A stretch of DNA of 64,000 bases from Myxococcales bacterium (GTDB lineage: Bacteria; Myxococcota_A; Polyangia; Fen-1088), in the NCBI GenBank assembly GCA_022184915.1, contig JAGTJU010000004.1, positions 186,001 to 250,000 on the forward strand, written 5' to 3'. The position numbers and the translations under genes were made by a program. A model generated the notes under the pieces. The model made no database searches and was not told the origin of the DNA. It was given only the letters and a program-made list of their open reading frames with translations. This document shows, piece by piece, positions 18,430 to 27,992 of this stretch (positions are counted from its first letter, which is position 1; the number at the start of each line of letters is the position of its first letter).

Positions 18430-19512
18430 TCAGGCCACGGTCACGTCGGGGTTCAGGTACACGTCCTGGATTGCATGTAGCAACGCGGCGCCCTCCTTCA
18501 TGGGCCGCTGAAAGGCCTTGCGCCCCGAGATGAGTCCCATGCCCCCGGCGCGCTTGTTGATGACGGCGGTGCGGACGGCCTCGGCCAGGTCGCCTGCGCC
18601 CTTCGACTCGCCCCCCGAGTTGATGAGGCCCGCGCGTCCCATGTAGCCGTTGACCACCTGGTACCGCGTGAGGTCGATGGGGTGCGGCGTCGTGAGGTCG
18701 CTATAGACCTTCGCGTGGGTCTTTCCGAACCCCTTGAGTGAAGGGGCGTTGTAGCCGCCGTTGTTGGTGGGGGCCTTTTGCTTGATGATGTCGGCCTGCA
18801 GGGTCACGCCCAGGTGGTCGGCTTGACCCGTGAAGTCGGCGGCCGTGTGGTAGTCGGCGTCTTCGGTCTTGAAGGCCTTGTTACGGGTGTAGCACCACAG
18901 CACGGTCACCATACCCAGCTCGTGCGCTTGCGCGAACGCTTCTGCCACCTCCTGCAGCTGGCGGCGTGATTCCGCCGAGCCCCAGTACACCGTGGCGCCC
19001 ACCGAGATGGCGCCCATGTCCCAGGCGGTCTTCACACGGCCGAACATGGTTTGATCGTAGGTGTTGGGATACGAGAAGAACTCATTGTGGTTCAGCTTCA
19101 CCATGAAGGGGATCTTGTGGGCGTACTTGCGTGCCACCATGCCGAGCACACCGAAGGTGCTGGCCACGCAGTTACAGCCGCCCTCGATGGCGAGCTTGAC
19201 GATGTTCTCGGGATCGAACATTTCGGGGTTCGGGGCGAAAGACGCCCCGCCCGAGTGCTCGATGCCTTGGTCCACGGGCAAAATGGACACATAGCCCGTG
19301 CCGCCAAGGCGGCCCGTGTTCAGGATGCGCTGAAAGTTGCCGAGCACGGCGGGGCGCCGGTCGGAGTGCGTGAGCACCCGGTCGACGAAGTCACCTCCGG
19401 GCAGGTGCAACGTGGTTTTCGGAATCTTGGCTTCGTGGTCGAGCAGCGATCGGGCGTCTTGCCCCAGCAGCTCGACGAGCTCGTTCGTGTCGATGGTCTG
19501 GGTCGTCGTCAT
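18430..19512 (-). CDS. fbaB: Class I fructose-bisphosphate aldolase (DhnA/FbaB type)
   Basis: A 360-residue class I aldolase of the archaeal/DhnA type, close in length to E. coli FbaB (350). Recognisable segments include [11 protein letters not shown], the [10 protein letters not shown] strand, and ADIIKQKAP, whose lysine aligns with the Schiff-base position in this family (inference), and the C-terminal [15 protein letters not shown] phosphate-binding end. It interconverts fructose-1,6-bisphosphate with DHAP and glyceraldehyde-3-phosphate without a metal. The start is the ATG at 19512 (MTTTQTIDT); the open frame extends far upstream but crosses other genes. Monocistronic by context: convergent gene downstream, divergent lipoprotein upstream. 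Confidence 0.95.
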   Translation of the reverse strand: MTTTQTIDTNELVELLGQDARSLLDHEAKIPKTTLHLPGGDFVDRVLTHSDRRPAVLGNFQRILNTGRLGGTGYVSILPVDQGIEHSGGASFAPNPEMFDPENIVKLAIEGGCNCVASTFGVLGMVARKYAHKIPFMVKLNHNEFFSYPNTYDQTMFGRVKTAWDMGAISVGATVYWGSAESRRQLQEVAEAFAQAHELGMVTVLWCYTRNKAFKTEDADYHTAADFTGQADHLGVTLQADIIKQKAPTNNGGYNAPSLKGFGKTHAKVYSDLTTPHPIDLTRYQVVNGYMGRAGLINSGGESKGAGDLAEAVRTAVINKRAGGMGLISGRKAFQRPMKEGAALLHAIQDVYLNPDVTVA

Positions 19513-19602
19513 GGCTCCGAATTTATCACGCAGGCCTTGACGCGGGAGGCTGGGGGGCCTCGACTCAAGCGCCCCCGTGCTCGTGTCGATGTCCCCACCG
19601 TC

Positions 19603-20040
19603 ATGCGCGTTCGACCTCGTCTTGCGAAGCAGGTCCTCACGGGGGGGTGCCTGCTCGTTGTGCTCGCCGCTTGCCGGGAACGCGCGGAGTGCCCCGAGGG
19701 CATGAGCAAAGTGGTCGCCGCTTCCAAGCCCGCCAAGGAGCTTTGGTGCCGAAGCCCCGACGGGGCGCGGGCGCAGTGGACGGAGTTCCATGCGGATGGA
19801 AAAGCGCGCCGTCAGCTCTGCAGCTTCGACGCGGGCGCGGCTCAAGGCTCGTACTTCGCCTGGTACCCCACCGGAAAGGTGTGGATCGAAGGCGTCTACC
19901 GCGGGGGCGAGAAGGCGGGCAAGTGGGCGCAATACAGCGAAGAGGGCGCCGTGGTGGCCAAGGGAGAGTACCGCTTCGGCCGTTTCGTCGCGGGGGCTCC
20001 CGTGGGGCGCATGGCCCGCTGTGAAGAGCTCGCGCCGTAG
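19603..20040 (+). CDS. Putative lipoprotein with MORN-like repeats
   Basis: A 145-residue protein with a lipoprotein signal: basic MRVRPRLAK, hydrophobic core, and lipobox LAAC (cysteine at about residue 24). The mature part has two or three MORN-like units ([20 protein letters not shown], then [21 protein letters not shown]), the pattern of YwqK-type proteins that often act as cell-surface or immunity-type modules. No partner gene is evident: it is divergent from the aldolase and followed by an unrelated membrane protein after 129 nt. Function unknown. Confidence 0.75.
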   Translation: MRVRPRLAKQVLTGGCLLVVLAACRERAECPEGMSKVVAASKPAKELWCRSPDGARAQWTEFHADGKARRQLCSFDAGAAQGSYFAWYPTGKVWIEGVYRGGEKAGKWAQYSEEGAVVAKGEYRFGRFVAGAPVGRMARCEELAP

Positions 20041-20169
20041 CGGCGCCCGCCCTTGAAACCCATCGCATCCCTGAACGGCGTCTGCTCGGCACGTCGCTTG
20101 CTCAGTTCCAGCTTTCGATCGTGAAGGCCGTGGGGGCCTTCCGTTGGTGCTTGGGAAGGGGAGAACGAC

Positions 20170-21138
20170 ATGGAACGAAGTAACGAAGAAACCGTCACGG
20201 CGGCCACACGGGCGGCGGAAGAAGAAGGGGGAACGAGTCACCTCAACTGGCGTTCGATTTTCGGAGGCACCTTTGCCGCGCTGGGTGTCTGGCTGCTGCT
20301 CGGGGCCCTGGGCGTGGCGATTGGGCTTTCGGCCGTGAGCCCAGAGGATCCCAGCCTGAAGGGGGTGGCGCTTTGGCTGGGGGTTTGGTCTTTGGTGGTG
20401 CCGATCATCGCGATGTTCCTGGGCACCGTGGTGGCTACGCGGGCGTCGGGGGCCGTCGAACGCACGACGGGGCTGCTTTACGGCGTGGTCGTCTGGGGAG
20501 TGACCACCTTCATTGCCGCGGTGTTCTCGTACGGCATGGTGAGCTCTGTGGTGAGCCGCACCGTGAACACGGCCACCAGCCTCGTGCAAGGCGTGGGCAG
20601 TGCCGCCGCCAGCGCGGTCCAGGGCGCCGGCGCGGGGGGCGAGGGGGTCATGAGTGCTGTCAGCAACTTCCTCAACCTCGATCGCGGCGATCTGGTGGCC
20701 GGGCTCAACCAGCGGCTCCAACAGGCCGGCCTGCCTCCGGTTCAGCCGCAGCAAGTGCAGCAAGCGCTGCAGCAGAGCGTAAACACGGCCGTGCGGGAGG
20801 GGCGCTTCGACGCCAACCTCTTCGTCAATGCACTGGTCCAAGAAACCGCCCTCAGCCGCCAGGACGTCCAGCAGATCGCCCAGCAGGTCCAACGAGAATG
20901 GGATCAGACCGTCGGGTCCGCCTTGAACCAGCTCGAACAGGCCGCCGGCTCTGCTGCGAACGTGGCGCTGGGAGCCGTCGACACCATTGGGAAAACCTTC
21001 TGGTGGATCTTCGGTTCCTTGGCACTGGGTTTGGCGGCAGCGCTTGGCGCCGGGGTCTGGGTCTCTGCCAAGCACGGTCACACTGTCGAGCGGCGGCAGC
21101 GCGCGCGTCCGCTCCGCGAAGCGCACGCCTCGACCTGA
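20170..21138 (+). CDS. Hypothetical membrane protein
   Basis: A 322-residue protein with a polar, acidic N-terminus ([20 protein letters not shown]), three membrane helices in the first half (about 37-58, 72-95 and 101-124), a Gln/Ala/Val-rich amphipathic stretch (about 130-265, with a [12 protein letters not shown] run), and a last helix at about 278-298 before a basic tail. The motif [23 protein letters not shown] is typical of a poorly studied family of bacterial stress-associated membrane proteins; I cannot name it firmly. The AAGGGGAG 8 nt before the ATG is a good ribosome site. It appears monocistronic. Confidence 0.78.
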   Translation: MERSNEETVTAATRAAEEEGGTSHLNWRSIFGGTFAALGVWLLLGALGVAIGLSAVSPEDPSLKGVALWLGVWSLVVPIIAMFLGTVVATRASGAVERTTGLLYGVVVWGVTTFIAAVFSYGMVSSVVSRTVNTATSLVQGVGSAAASAVQGAGAGGEGVMSAVSNFLNLDRGDLVAGLNQRLQQAGLPPVQPQQVQQALQQSVNTAVREGRFDANLFVNALVQETALSRQDVQQIAQQVQREWDQTVGSALNQLEQAAGSAANVALGAVDTIGKTFWWIFGSLALGLAAALGAGVWVSAKHGHTVERRQRARPLREAHAST

Positions 21139-21155
21139 CACCGGGGTAGGAAGAA

Positions 21156-21185
21156 CGTGGGGCCCGGGCCGCGCCGGGCCCCACG
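21156..21185. terminator. Strong 12-bp hairpin between convergent genes
   Basis: CGTGGGGCCCGG at 21156-21167 pairs perfectly with CCGGGCCCCACG at 21174-21185 around a 6-nt loop. It lies in the 52-nt gap between two convergent stop codons and is almost certainly a transcription end for one or both. No T-tract follows on either strand. Confidence 0.65.
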
Positions 21186-21190
21186 GGTCG

Positions 21191-21925
21191 TCAGAACAGA
21201 TAGCCGAGCTGGGCGCCTACCGTGAGCGCGTCGAAAGGGGTGTTGCCTTCGCCATCGCCCCGCAGCAGGTTCTGTTCCCCCGTGAACCTGTACGTCACGC
21301 GGGCGTCGAACGCGAAGTGCTCGTACCCGAAGGTCAGCCCCGCCCCGACCGGGTACGTGGTCAACGTATCGCTGCTGCGAAACATCTCGTCGTCGTACGT
21401 GGAGTTCTGAAGCGTGTAATGCGAGAACCCCATCCCGCCGAAAATGAATGGTGCCAGCACGGTGCGCCCAGTCGCCACGGGCAGGTTGAGGCGTATGTTT
21501 CCCTCCCCCCCGTGGCTCACCAAGTACGCCGCATCTCCGATGCCCTCTCCAGTCAGGCTGTGGGCGCTACCTACGTAGGCAAGCTCGATGGCCAACACCG
21601 AACGTAGCCCGATGGCCGATCGCACGTCCCAGTAGCCCCCAAGCCCGGTCCGATCCCTGAGCCCGCCGTTTGCAAACGAGATCACGCCGCCTCCCAACTG
21701 CAGGGTGGCTCCGGGGTTCTGGCTGTACGTGGGATCGACCAGGTCACCCTCCCAGTCGATCAGACCAGGCTCGTAGACCGTCGTACCGTTGGATGCTCTT
21801 TCGGGCTCCCGCGCCCCAGCATCGTCACCCAGCGCCCAGGACAGTGCCAGGGCCGCTGCCAGGCCCGTTCCTCCCCACACCCTAGGCGGCTTCCGCGCAA
21901 GCGATTTCAATCTCACCCATTCCAT
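21191..21925 (-). CDS. Outer-membrane beta-barrel protein, OmpW/OmpA-barrel size
   Basis: A 244-residue protein with a likely signal peptide ([12 protein letters not shown]..., hydrophobic core [12 protein letters not shown], Ala-x-Ala-like cleavage near residue 35) and a mature part of alternating beta strands: [43 protein letters not shown], and a C-terminal [11 protein letters not shown] ending in phenylalanine, the BAM signal of outer-membrane barrels. Eight strands are plausible. The ATG at 21925 has a GGAGG six nt upstream; an in-frame ATG 72 nt further up lacks one and would precede the signal peptide. Function unknown beyond an outer-membrane location. Confidence 0.8.
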   Translation of the reverse strand: MEWVRLKSLARKPPRVWGGTGLAAALALSWALGDDAGAREPERASNGTTVYEPGLIDWEGDLVDPTYSQNPGATLQLGGGVISFANGGLRDRTGLGGYWDVRSAIGLRSVLAIELAYVGSAHSLTGEGIGDAAYLVSHGGEGNIRLNLPVATGRTVLAPFIFGGMGFSHYTLQNSTYDDEMFRSSDTLTTYPVGAGLTFGYEHFAFDARVTYRFTGEQNLLRGDGEGNTPFDALTVGAQLGYLF

Positions 21926-22036
21926 GTCCCGCCCTCCTTTTCGAGTTCCGTCGCCAGCTTCGTGGCTAGGGGGCAGAGGGTGCAGACCACGTGCCACGGA
22001 GGGGCGTGCGCGCCCGCGAACTCGCTCGGCTCCGGG

Positions 22037-23614
22037 TTAGAGCCAGGCCGAAACGTCGAGATCGGGAAATAGGGGCGTGCGGGACTCGCGGCCGCTCAAC
22101 TCGGCCTCGCGAACCTCGTCGGCTTCGATGGCGGTGGCCAGCGCGTTGAACGCGTCCAGGTGTTCGCGGAGGCGGGCGGCACCGTACGCGGGCGCCGTTC
22201 CCAGGGTGATGAGGAAGGTCCAGTCCGAGCTTTGCGCCAACAACAGCTCGCGACCGGCTTGCCTCACGGCGCGTCCGCGTAGCCCGTCGGCCTTGAGCCG
22301 GGCGAGCCTCTGCATGCGCGCCTCGGCCTGGTGCAAGGCGGGATACACCCAGGTGGTTTCCGGATTCAACCAGACCTTGTGGCTGCTCTCGGCTCCCCAC
22401 GTGCTGGGCGCGAGGCTCATGGGGGGCATGGTGAGCTCCCCGTCGCGGGCCCGATCCACGACCGTCGTCACGCACGCGGTCTGCACAAAGGTGTCGGACG
22501 CCAGGAGGCGCAAGACCTCCTCGAGAAACGCGGGTCCCTCGTACCACCAGTGCCCGAACAGCTCGGCGTCGTAGCAGGCGGTGATCACCGGCGCTTGCCC
22601 CCCTGCGTGCGACTGGACCTGCGCGCGCCGCGCGGCCACGAAGGCCCGCGCATCGGCCATCGCCGCAAGGCGCGCGGCTTCGGGGTCGTACAGCGCCTTT
22701 TCTCCCAGCGGCACGTCTCGTCCCGTCACCCGGTGCAGCTTGAGGCCCAGGGCCCGGCGGCGCCCATCGGACGGCAGAAAAGGCAGGAGCTCTTCGATCG
22801 GGGCTTCGTGGCCGAAGTCGCGGTGGAACTCACGGTAGGCTCCATTTCCGGGGTAGCCCTCGTGAGCGCTCCACACCTGGCGCCCCGTCTCGTGATCGCG
22901 AGCAAAGGCGGCCACCCCCGCGGCGGTCTTCACGGGCGCGTAAAGGCCGAAGGGCGAGGGCGGGCGTCCCCTCTCCACAGCGGCGGCGTCCACGAAGAAC
23001 AGCTCGACCTCGTCTTCGGCCAACCGCTCGTCGAGCCCCAACTCGTACCCGCACTCGGCCAGCCACAGGCCCCGGGGTTTGCGCCCGAAGTTCCGCGCGT
23101 GAGCTTGCACGCCCGTGCGCAGCTGGGCCCGTTTGCTGCCCGTTGTGCTCATGAGGGGAAGCAGGCCGTGGGTGGCGTTGCACGCCACGATCTCCACCGC
23201 CCCCTCGGCCTGAAGCCTTCGCAAAGGCGCGAGCAGATCGTCCTTGTAGCGGGCGAGAAAGGCCTCGGTCTCCAGACACTGCGCCACCGTTTGGCGGGCG
23301 GTCTGCCCTGGCAGAGCGTCACCGTGCCGCTTCGCCTGAGATTCTGCCAGCCGTCGCAGCCGGTCGAGGTAGCGGTGCAGCCGCTTGCGCAGCAGGCTGT
23401 CGTCGAGCATCGCAGCCAGCGTGGGCGACAGGGTCAAGGTGATGCCGAAGCGAACGCCCTCTTCGTGTAGCGCCGTGAGGCGGCTCCACACCGGGACGTA
23501 CGCTTCCGTGATCGCCTCGAAGAGCCAGTCCTCTTCCAGAAAATCTTCGTGCTCGGGGTGCCGGACGTACGGCAGGTGCGCGTGGAGCACCAGACAGAGG
23601 GTGCCGCGGCTCAC
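22037..23614 (-). CDS. GH57 1,4-alpha-glucan branching enzyme (DUF1957 type)
   Basis: A 525-residue GH57 protein. The N-terminal LVLHAHLPYVRHPEHEDFLEEDW is the family's first conserved region. LWLAECGYELGLDE carries the probable nucleophile glutamate and CYDAELFGHWWYEG the probable acid/base aspartate of TK1436/TTHA1902-like branching enzymes. It would introduce alpha-1,6 branches into the glucan made by the GlgA encoded immediately upstream. The GTG start at 23614 overlaps the glgA stop (GTGA), so the pair is translationally coupled. No GH13 GlgB is present in the window, so this may be the branching enzyme of the glycogen pathway. Confidence 0.92.
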   Translation of the reverse strand: MSRGTLCLVLHAHLPYVRHPEHEDFLEEDWLFEAITEAYVPVWSRLTALHEEGVRFGITLTLSPTLAAMLDDSLLRKRLHRYLDRLRRLAESQAKRHGDALPGQTARQTVAQCLETEAFLARYKDDLLAPLRRLQAEGAVEIVACNATHGLLPLMSTTGSKRAQLRTGVQAHARNFGRKPRGLWLAECGYELGLDERLAEDEVELFFVDAAAVERGRPPSPFGLYAPVKTAAGVAAFARDHETGRQVWSAHEGYPGNGAYREFHRDFGHEAPIEELLPFLPSDGRRRALGLKLHRVTGRDVPLGEKALYDPEAARLAAMADARAFVAARRAQVQSHAGGQAPVITACYDAELFGHWWYEGPAFLEEVLRLLASDTFVQTACVTTVVDRARDGELTMPPMSLAPSTWGAESSHKVWLNPETTWVYPALHQAEARMQRLARLKADGLRGRAVRQAGRELLLAQSSDWTFLITLGTAPAYGAARLREHLDAFNALATAIEADEVREAELSGRESRTPLFPDLDVSAWL

Positions 23615-26538
23615 GCGGGCCTCCCCGAAGGATGCACCAGGGTGTCGCTGGAGGCGCGCCGGGCCTGCGTGTCCGAACCGGCCGGGCTGGGCGGGCCGAA
23701 GCGCACATCGCGCAAGTCGAGGGGCCGCGGGCCGGGACGCACCGCGGGCGGCGGTGGCAGCACCAGCGCGGCGGAATGCGCGCTCGCCGTGGCGAAGGCC
23801 ACCTCGGGGAGCGGCCGTTCCGCGAGGACAGGCGCCGTGCGGGGCAGATGCAGCACCTCGGAGGCCCCCGCTTCACCGAAGAGCGTCAGGTTTGGAAGCA
23901 CCCTCCGCGCGGGGGACACCACGGCCGCGGAGGGCGCGGGCCAAGCGGGCGTACTGCCCGGGGGTGGAGGCGGTACCAACGTCGCCGGGGGACCGGTGGG
24001 TGCGGGGCAATCGGGCTCTTCGTTGCGGGGGGCCTGCGCCACCGGGCCGCTTTCGGGGGGAGCAGGCCAGGAGGGTTCCAAGCTGCCTTCGGGCGTCTTT
24101 TCCCACTGGGGCGCCTCGGGGAACACGCCTGCCCAGCGCCGGCCTGCCGGATCCGACTCGAACACGCCGACCTCCACGGCCGTCTCCAGCCACGCGGGTG
24201 CCTGCGTCTCGGGGGGAGGCGGCGCCTCCATGGGGGTGATCACCGCGTTCGAGAGGGCCAAGATGCGTCCGTCGGCCGCCCGCAAAAAGGCGCGGTAGGC
24301 CTGATCGGGCAAGGCGCCCAACCATCGTTCACCCCGGGCATCGAGTTCCGCCGCAGCGGTGAACAGGGCGCCCGAGGGGCGCTCCTCGAGGACCAGCTCC
24401 AGGGGGCCGCGGCTTTGAACGTCCCAGTACGCAAAGAGCGCCCGCGCGCCTTGCACCATGAGCCGAAACACGGGCTCTTCGCGGGGTGGGGGCGCCGGGG
24501 GCGGTGGCGCGGCGGGTGCCGGAGGGGGCGGCAGGGGGACGTGAGCCCGGCGCGCAGGCGACGCCAGGACCTCGCGGTAAAGCGCATCGTAGGGCCGCGC
24601 GGCGTGGCGCCACGACCAGTCCTGGCGTAGGCCCGTTTGCTGAAGATGTTTCCACGCCTTGGCGTCCGCCCACAAGGCCACCGCCCGCTGGACGGCGTCG
24701 GCCAGGGCCTGAGACGAAGGCTCGTGAAACACGAACCCGTTGTCCCCGTCGCGCACGGTGTCGCGCAGCCCGCCCACCCCGTGAACGATCGGGATGGCCC
24801 CGTAGTGAAGCGCGTAGAGCTGAACCAGGCCGCAGGGCTCGTGGCGCGAAGGCACCATGAGCATGTCGAGCCCGCCGTACAAGCGGCGCGACAGCGCCAG
24901 GTCGAACTTGACGAGCGCCCGGAACCCCTCGTCGTGGAACTCGGCCCCCAGGGCGCGGAGCCGCTCTTCGAGCGCGCGCTCCCCCGAGCCCAGCACCACC
25001 ACCTGCGCGTCCATCGCCAAAAGCTGCGGAAGCGCGTCCAGGATGAGGTCCACACCTTTGTCGTTCACCAGGCGGCCGATGAAACCGATGAGCGGGCGAT
25101 CGGGCCGGTCCGGCAGGCCGAGCTCGGCGCGCATGGCCTTCGTGCAAGCCGCCCGGCCCTCGAGCTCGGCCGGGGAGAAGTTGGCGGGCAGGTGCTTGTC
25201 CGTGGCCGGGTTCCACGACACGTCATCGATGCCGTTGAGAAGGCCGCGCATGTCGCCCCCGCGCGCGCGAATGAGCCCGTCGAGCCCCATGCCCCGGGCG
25301 GGGGTACGAAGCTCCTCGGCGTAGGTGGGGCTGACGGTGGTCACCCGGTCGGCGGCGAGAATGGCTGCCTTCAAAGGGATGAAGCGGCCGAAGTGTTCGG
25401 CCCACTCGGGGTGCCAGAGCCCGCGCGGCAGGTTGAGTGCGTCCATGAGGCCCGGATCGCTGTCGCCCTGGTACTGCAGATTGTGAATGGTGAAGATCGT
25501 GCGCGTGTCCTTGAGCGCTTCACCGTGCGCCCCCGCCATGCGGACCAGGGCCGGCAGCAGCGCCGCGTGCCAGTCGTGGCTGTGGATGATCGCCGGGCGC
25601 GGCGTAAGCCGCGTGCCGAGCTCATGCACTGCCAGCTGAAACACGCCGTAGCGAAACGGGTTGTCGGCGAACGCGCCTCGCTCGTCCACGTAAAGCCCCC
25701 CGCGATCGAAGAGCGCGGGGCAATCGACGAGGTAGGTGGGCACCCCGCCCGGCGGCTCCAGCAGCTCGCGAATCGACACTTCCACCGTTTCGGCCAGAGG
25801 CAGCTCGAAGGTGAAGAGAGGCTCGGAGACCGCCAGCTTGATCTGGCGTTTGTAGTAGGGCAGGCAGACGCGCACGTCCCAGCCCAAGTCTCGCAACACG
25901 GAGGGGACCGCGCCCACGACGTCGCCCAGGCCTCCGGTGGAGGCGAGCGGAACGGCCTCCGAGGCCACCCACAACACCGGCCCGGCGTGCTCGGGGGTGA
26001 TCTCGCGGGGGGCAATCGGGACGGCGGACGTGGGCATGCGGGACCTCGCGGCGGGCGTGGACGCCGGCGGCGAGGCGGCCGGCAGGGTAGGGGCAGCAGC
26101 CACCGCGGACATCGCGGAGGCCTTCGAGGAGGAAGCGCTCTTGGCGCGCGGTTTTGCCACAGCGCCGGCTGTCCGGGGCGCCTGCGGGGACGGGGCCGGC
26201 TTGGCCTTGGCGCTGGCCTTGGGGGCTTTCGTAACGGCCTTGGCCCTGGAGACTGGCGTGGGTGCTTTCGTGGCGATCTCGACCTTCGAGGCGGCCTTGG
26301 CCTTGGGGGCCGGCTTGGGCGCTTTCGTGGCGGGCTTGGTCTTCGCGGTGGCCTTGGCTTTGGCAGCCGGCTTGGGGGTCTGCGCGGTCGTTGCAGGCTT
26401 CGTCGCTTGCGTAGGGGCGCCGGCCCTGGACGTGCGACCAGCCGTTCGAGGGCTGCCGACGCTTTCGCCTGGGCGGGGAGGCTGGGCAGCCGCTCCCGAG
26501 CTATCGACTTTTCCTTTGGCGTTCGCCCCCTTCTCCAT
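23611..26538 (-). CDS. glgA: Glycogen synthase GlgA with Lys/Ala/Pro-rich N-terminus and DUF4912-like C-terminus
   Basis: A 975-residue protein, about twice the usual GlgA length (about 480). Residues 1-167 are a Lys/Ala/Pro/Thr-rich, AlgP/histone-H1-like tail. The GT5 synthase spans about 185-660, with GFIGRLVNDKGVDLIL and SRHEPCGLVQLYALHYG as nucleotide-sugar motifs. The N-terminal ADP-glucose loop reads LASTGGLGDV: the lysine of the usual K-T/V-G-G-L is serine (S200). After a Pro-rich linker, about 685-770 resembles DUF4912 (FRLMVQGARALFAYWDV), followed by a Pro-rich tail. It elongates alpha-1,4-glucan from ADP-glucose made by the adjacent GlgC, and is coupled to the GH57 gene. The start is the ATG at 26538; later in-frame ATGs would drop part of the basic tail. 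Confidence 0.9.
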   Translation of the reverse strand: MEKGANAKGKVDSSGAAAQPPRPGESVGSPRTAGRTSRAGAPTQATKPATTAQTPKPAAKAKATAKTKPATKAPKPAPKAKAASKVEIATKAPTPVSRAKAVTKAPKASAKAKPAPSPQAPRTAGAVAKPRAKSASSSKASAMSAVAAAPTLPAASPPASTPAARSRMPTSAVPIAPREITPEHAGPVLWVASEAVPLASTGGLGDVVGAVPSVLRDLGWDVRVCLPYYKRQIKLAVSEPLFTFELPLAETVEVSIRELLEPPGGVPTYLVDCPALFDRGGLYVDERGAFADNPFRYGVFQLAVHELGTRLTPRPAIIHSHDWHAALLPALVRMAGAHGEALKDTRTIFTIHNLQYQGDSDPGLMDALNLPRGLWHPEWAEHFGRFIPLKAAILAADRVTTVSPTYAEELRTPARGMGLDGLIRARGGDMRGLLNGIDDVSWNPATDKHLPANFSPAELEGRAACTKAMRAELGLPDRPDRPLIGFIGRLVNDKGVDLILDALPQLLAMDAQVVVLGSGERALEERLRALGAEFHDEGFRALVKFDLALSRRLYGGLDMLMVPSRHEPCGLVQLYALHYGAIPIVHGVGGLRDTVRDGDNGFVFHEPSSQALADAVQRAVALWADAKAWKHLQQTGLRQDWSWRHAARPYDALYREVLASPARRAHVPLPPPPAPAAPPPPAPPPREEPVFRLMVQGARALFAYWDVQSRGPLELVLEERPSGALFTAAAELDARGERWLGALPDQAYRAFLRAADGRILALSNAVITPMEAPPPPETQAPAWLETAVEVGVFESDPAGRRWAGVFPEAPQWEKTPEGSLEPSWPAPPESGPVAQAPRNEEPDCPAPTGPPATLVPPPPPGSTPAWPAPSAAVVSPARRVLPNLTLFGEAGASEVLHLPRTAPVLAERPLPEVAFATASAHSAALVLPPPPAVRPGPRPLDLRDVRFGPPSPAGSDTQARRASSDTLVHPSGRPA

Positions 26539-26609
26539 ATCAGCCCTATGCGAAACCTGCGGCGTCTATCCCCGTTGCACCCGTCGACCGATGGCTCTCG
26601 TTCGAGGGC

Positions 26610-27869
26610 TCAGCCGTAGTCGCGTAGGCGTGTGGTCAAGGTGTCGCGCGCCTTCGCCACCACGGTCACGCCGCCTTCGCTCACCACGTGGCGCAAGGCA
26701 TCTCTCGCGAGGTCGTGGCCGATCATGTCCTTCTCGGCGACACGAACGTTTTTGTCCACGATGGCTTTTTGGATGCGGGCACCCTTGCCGATGTACACGT
26801 TGTCGAAGATGACCGAGTCTCGCACCTCGGCGCCTTCATCCACGAAGACGTTCCGGCCGAGGACCGAGTCTTTTACGAACCCGCCGGCGATGATGCAGCC
26901 ACCCGCCACGGTCGATTGCAGCACCTGACCCCGGCGTCCGGTTTCGTCGAACACCATCTTCAGCGGCGGATCCGAATAGCTGGCCGTCATGATGGGCCAC
27001 TCGAAGCCGTAGAGGTTGAGGGCAGGAACGACGTTCTTCAGATCCACCGAGGCTTCGTAGTAGGCATCGATGGTGCCTACGTCGCGCCAGTAGATGTTTT
27101 CGTCGATCGTCTTGGCACCCGGAATCTTGTTCTCGTAAAAATTGTAAGCGTAGGCACGTCCTGTTTCCAGGAACGCCGGAATGACGTCGTGACCGAAGTC
27201 GTGGCGCGACTCCCGGCGCGCGTCGGCCAAGAGAGCCTCGGCAAGGATGTCGGGCTGGAAAATGTAGTTACCCATCGAGGCCAGGCACTTCGTCGGATCG
27301 CCCGGAATGGTCTTGGGGTTCTCTTTGGGCTTTTCCTCGAAGCCCACGATCCGGCCCTGGGAATCGACCTGCATGATACCGAAGCTCGAGGCCTCTTCCT
27401 TCGGCACGGGGATACAAGCCACGGTGGCCAGCGCGTCCCTCTCACGGTGGAAGTCCACCATCTGCCGCACGTTCATCTTGTAGATGTGGTCGGCGCCGAA
27501 GACGAGCAGGAGGTCGGGCTTGTAGTCCTCGACCATGTGAAAGTTCTGAAAGACCGAGTCTGCCGTGCCCCGGTACCAGGATTCACCCATGCGCATCTGC
27601 GCCGGCACCACGGTCACGAAGTCGGAGTGGCTGTTCCGGGAGCCCCATGCCCGTTGCACGTGCTCGACCAGTGACTGCGCTTTGTACTGGGTCAGCACGT
27701 AGAGCGAGCGGACGCCCGAATTCACCATGTTCGATAGTACGAAATCGATGATCCGGTACCGGCCGCCGAAGGGCACTGCCGGTTTCGCGCGATCGCGGGT
27801 CAAGGGAAACAGCCGGGAGCCTTTGCCACCGGCCATGATCAAGGCCAGGAGTCTCGGTTGGTGAATCAT
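26610..27869 (-). CDS. glgC: Glucose-1-phosphate adenylyltransferase (ADP-glucose pyrophosphorylase)
   Basis: A 419-residue enzyme. The nucleotidyltransferase signature AGGKGSRLFPLTRDRAKPAVPFGGRYRIIDF is at the N-terminus (first 45 residues), with YWRDVGTIDAYYEA for glucose-1-phosphate and a C-terminal left-handed beta-helix (GRNVFVDEGAEVRDSVIFDNVYIGKGARI). It forms ADP-glucose from glucose-1-phosphate and ATP, the committed step of glycogen synthesis, normally under allosteric control. It lies 71 nt upstream of glgA on the same strand and divergent from glgP. Confidence 0.97.
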   Translation of the reverse strand: MIHQPRLLALIMAGGKGSRLFPLTRDRAKPAVPFGGRYRIIDFVLSNMVNSGVRSLYVLTQYKAQSLVEHVQRAWGSRNSHSDFVTVVPAQMRMGESWYRGTADSVFQNFHMVEDYKPDLLLVFGADHIYKMNVRQMVDFHRERDALATVACIPVPKEEASSFGIMQVDSQGRIVGFEEKPKENPKTIPGDPTKCLASMGNYIFQPDILAEALLADARRESRHDFGHDVIPAFLETGRAYAYNFYENKIPGAKTIDENIYWRDVGTIDAYYEASVDLKNVVPALNLYGFEWPIMTASYSDPPLKMVFDETGRRGQVLQSTVAGGCIIAGGFVKDSVLGRNVFVDEGAEVRDSVIFDNVYIGKGARIQKAIVDKNVRVAEKDMIGHDLARDALRHVVSEGGVTVVAKARDTLTTRLRDYG

Positions 27870-27992
27870 GAACGAGTAGGATTATAGAGCACCTGCGAAA
27901 AAAGGCTGCGAAAGTCCCGGCAGAAAAGACGCTTTCGCCCGGCAAAATTTTCTTATTTCGGATTCTCAGGCTCGTGGTTAACTGCCAGGGTC
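27870..27992. promoter_or_regulatory. Divergent glgC/glgP control region
   Basis: This 123-nt gap between the divergent glgC and glgP starts is AT-richer than its surroundings. On the minus strand a perfect TATAAT lies at 27881-27886, 12 nt before the glgC ATG (27869). A good -35 at 16-18 nt spacing is not visible. If the -10 is real, the glgC leader is only about 5 nt. The glgP ATG has an AGGG about 4 nt upstream. Confidence 0.45.

Noticed and set aside
19051-19602. Upstream extension of the MORN-like lipoprotein through the aldolase region
   Set aside because: It would be antisense to fbaB, and the lipoprotein signal begins only at ATG 19603.
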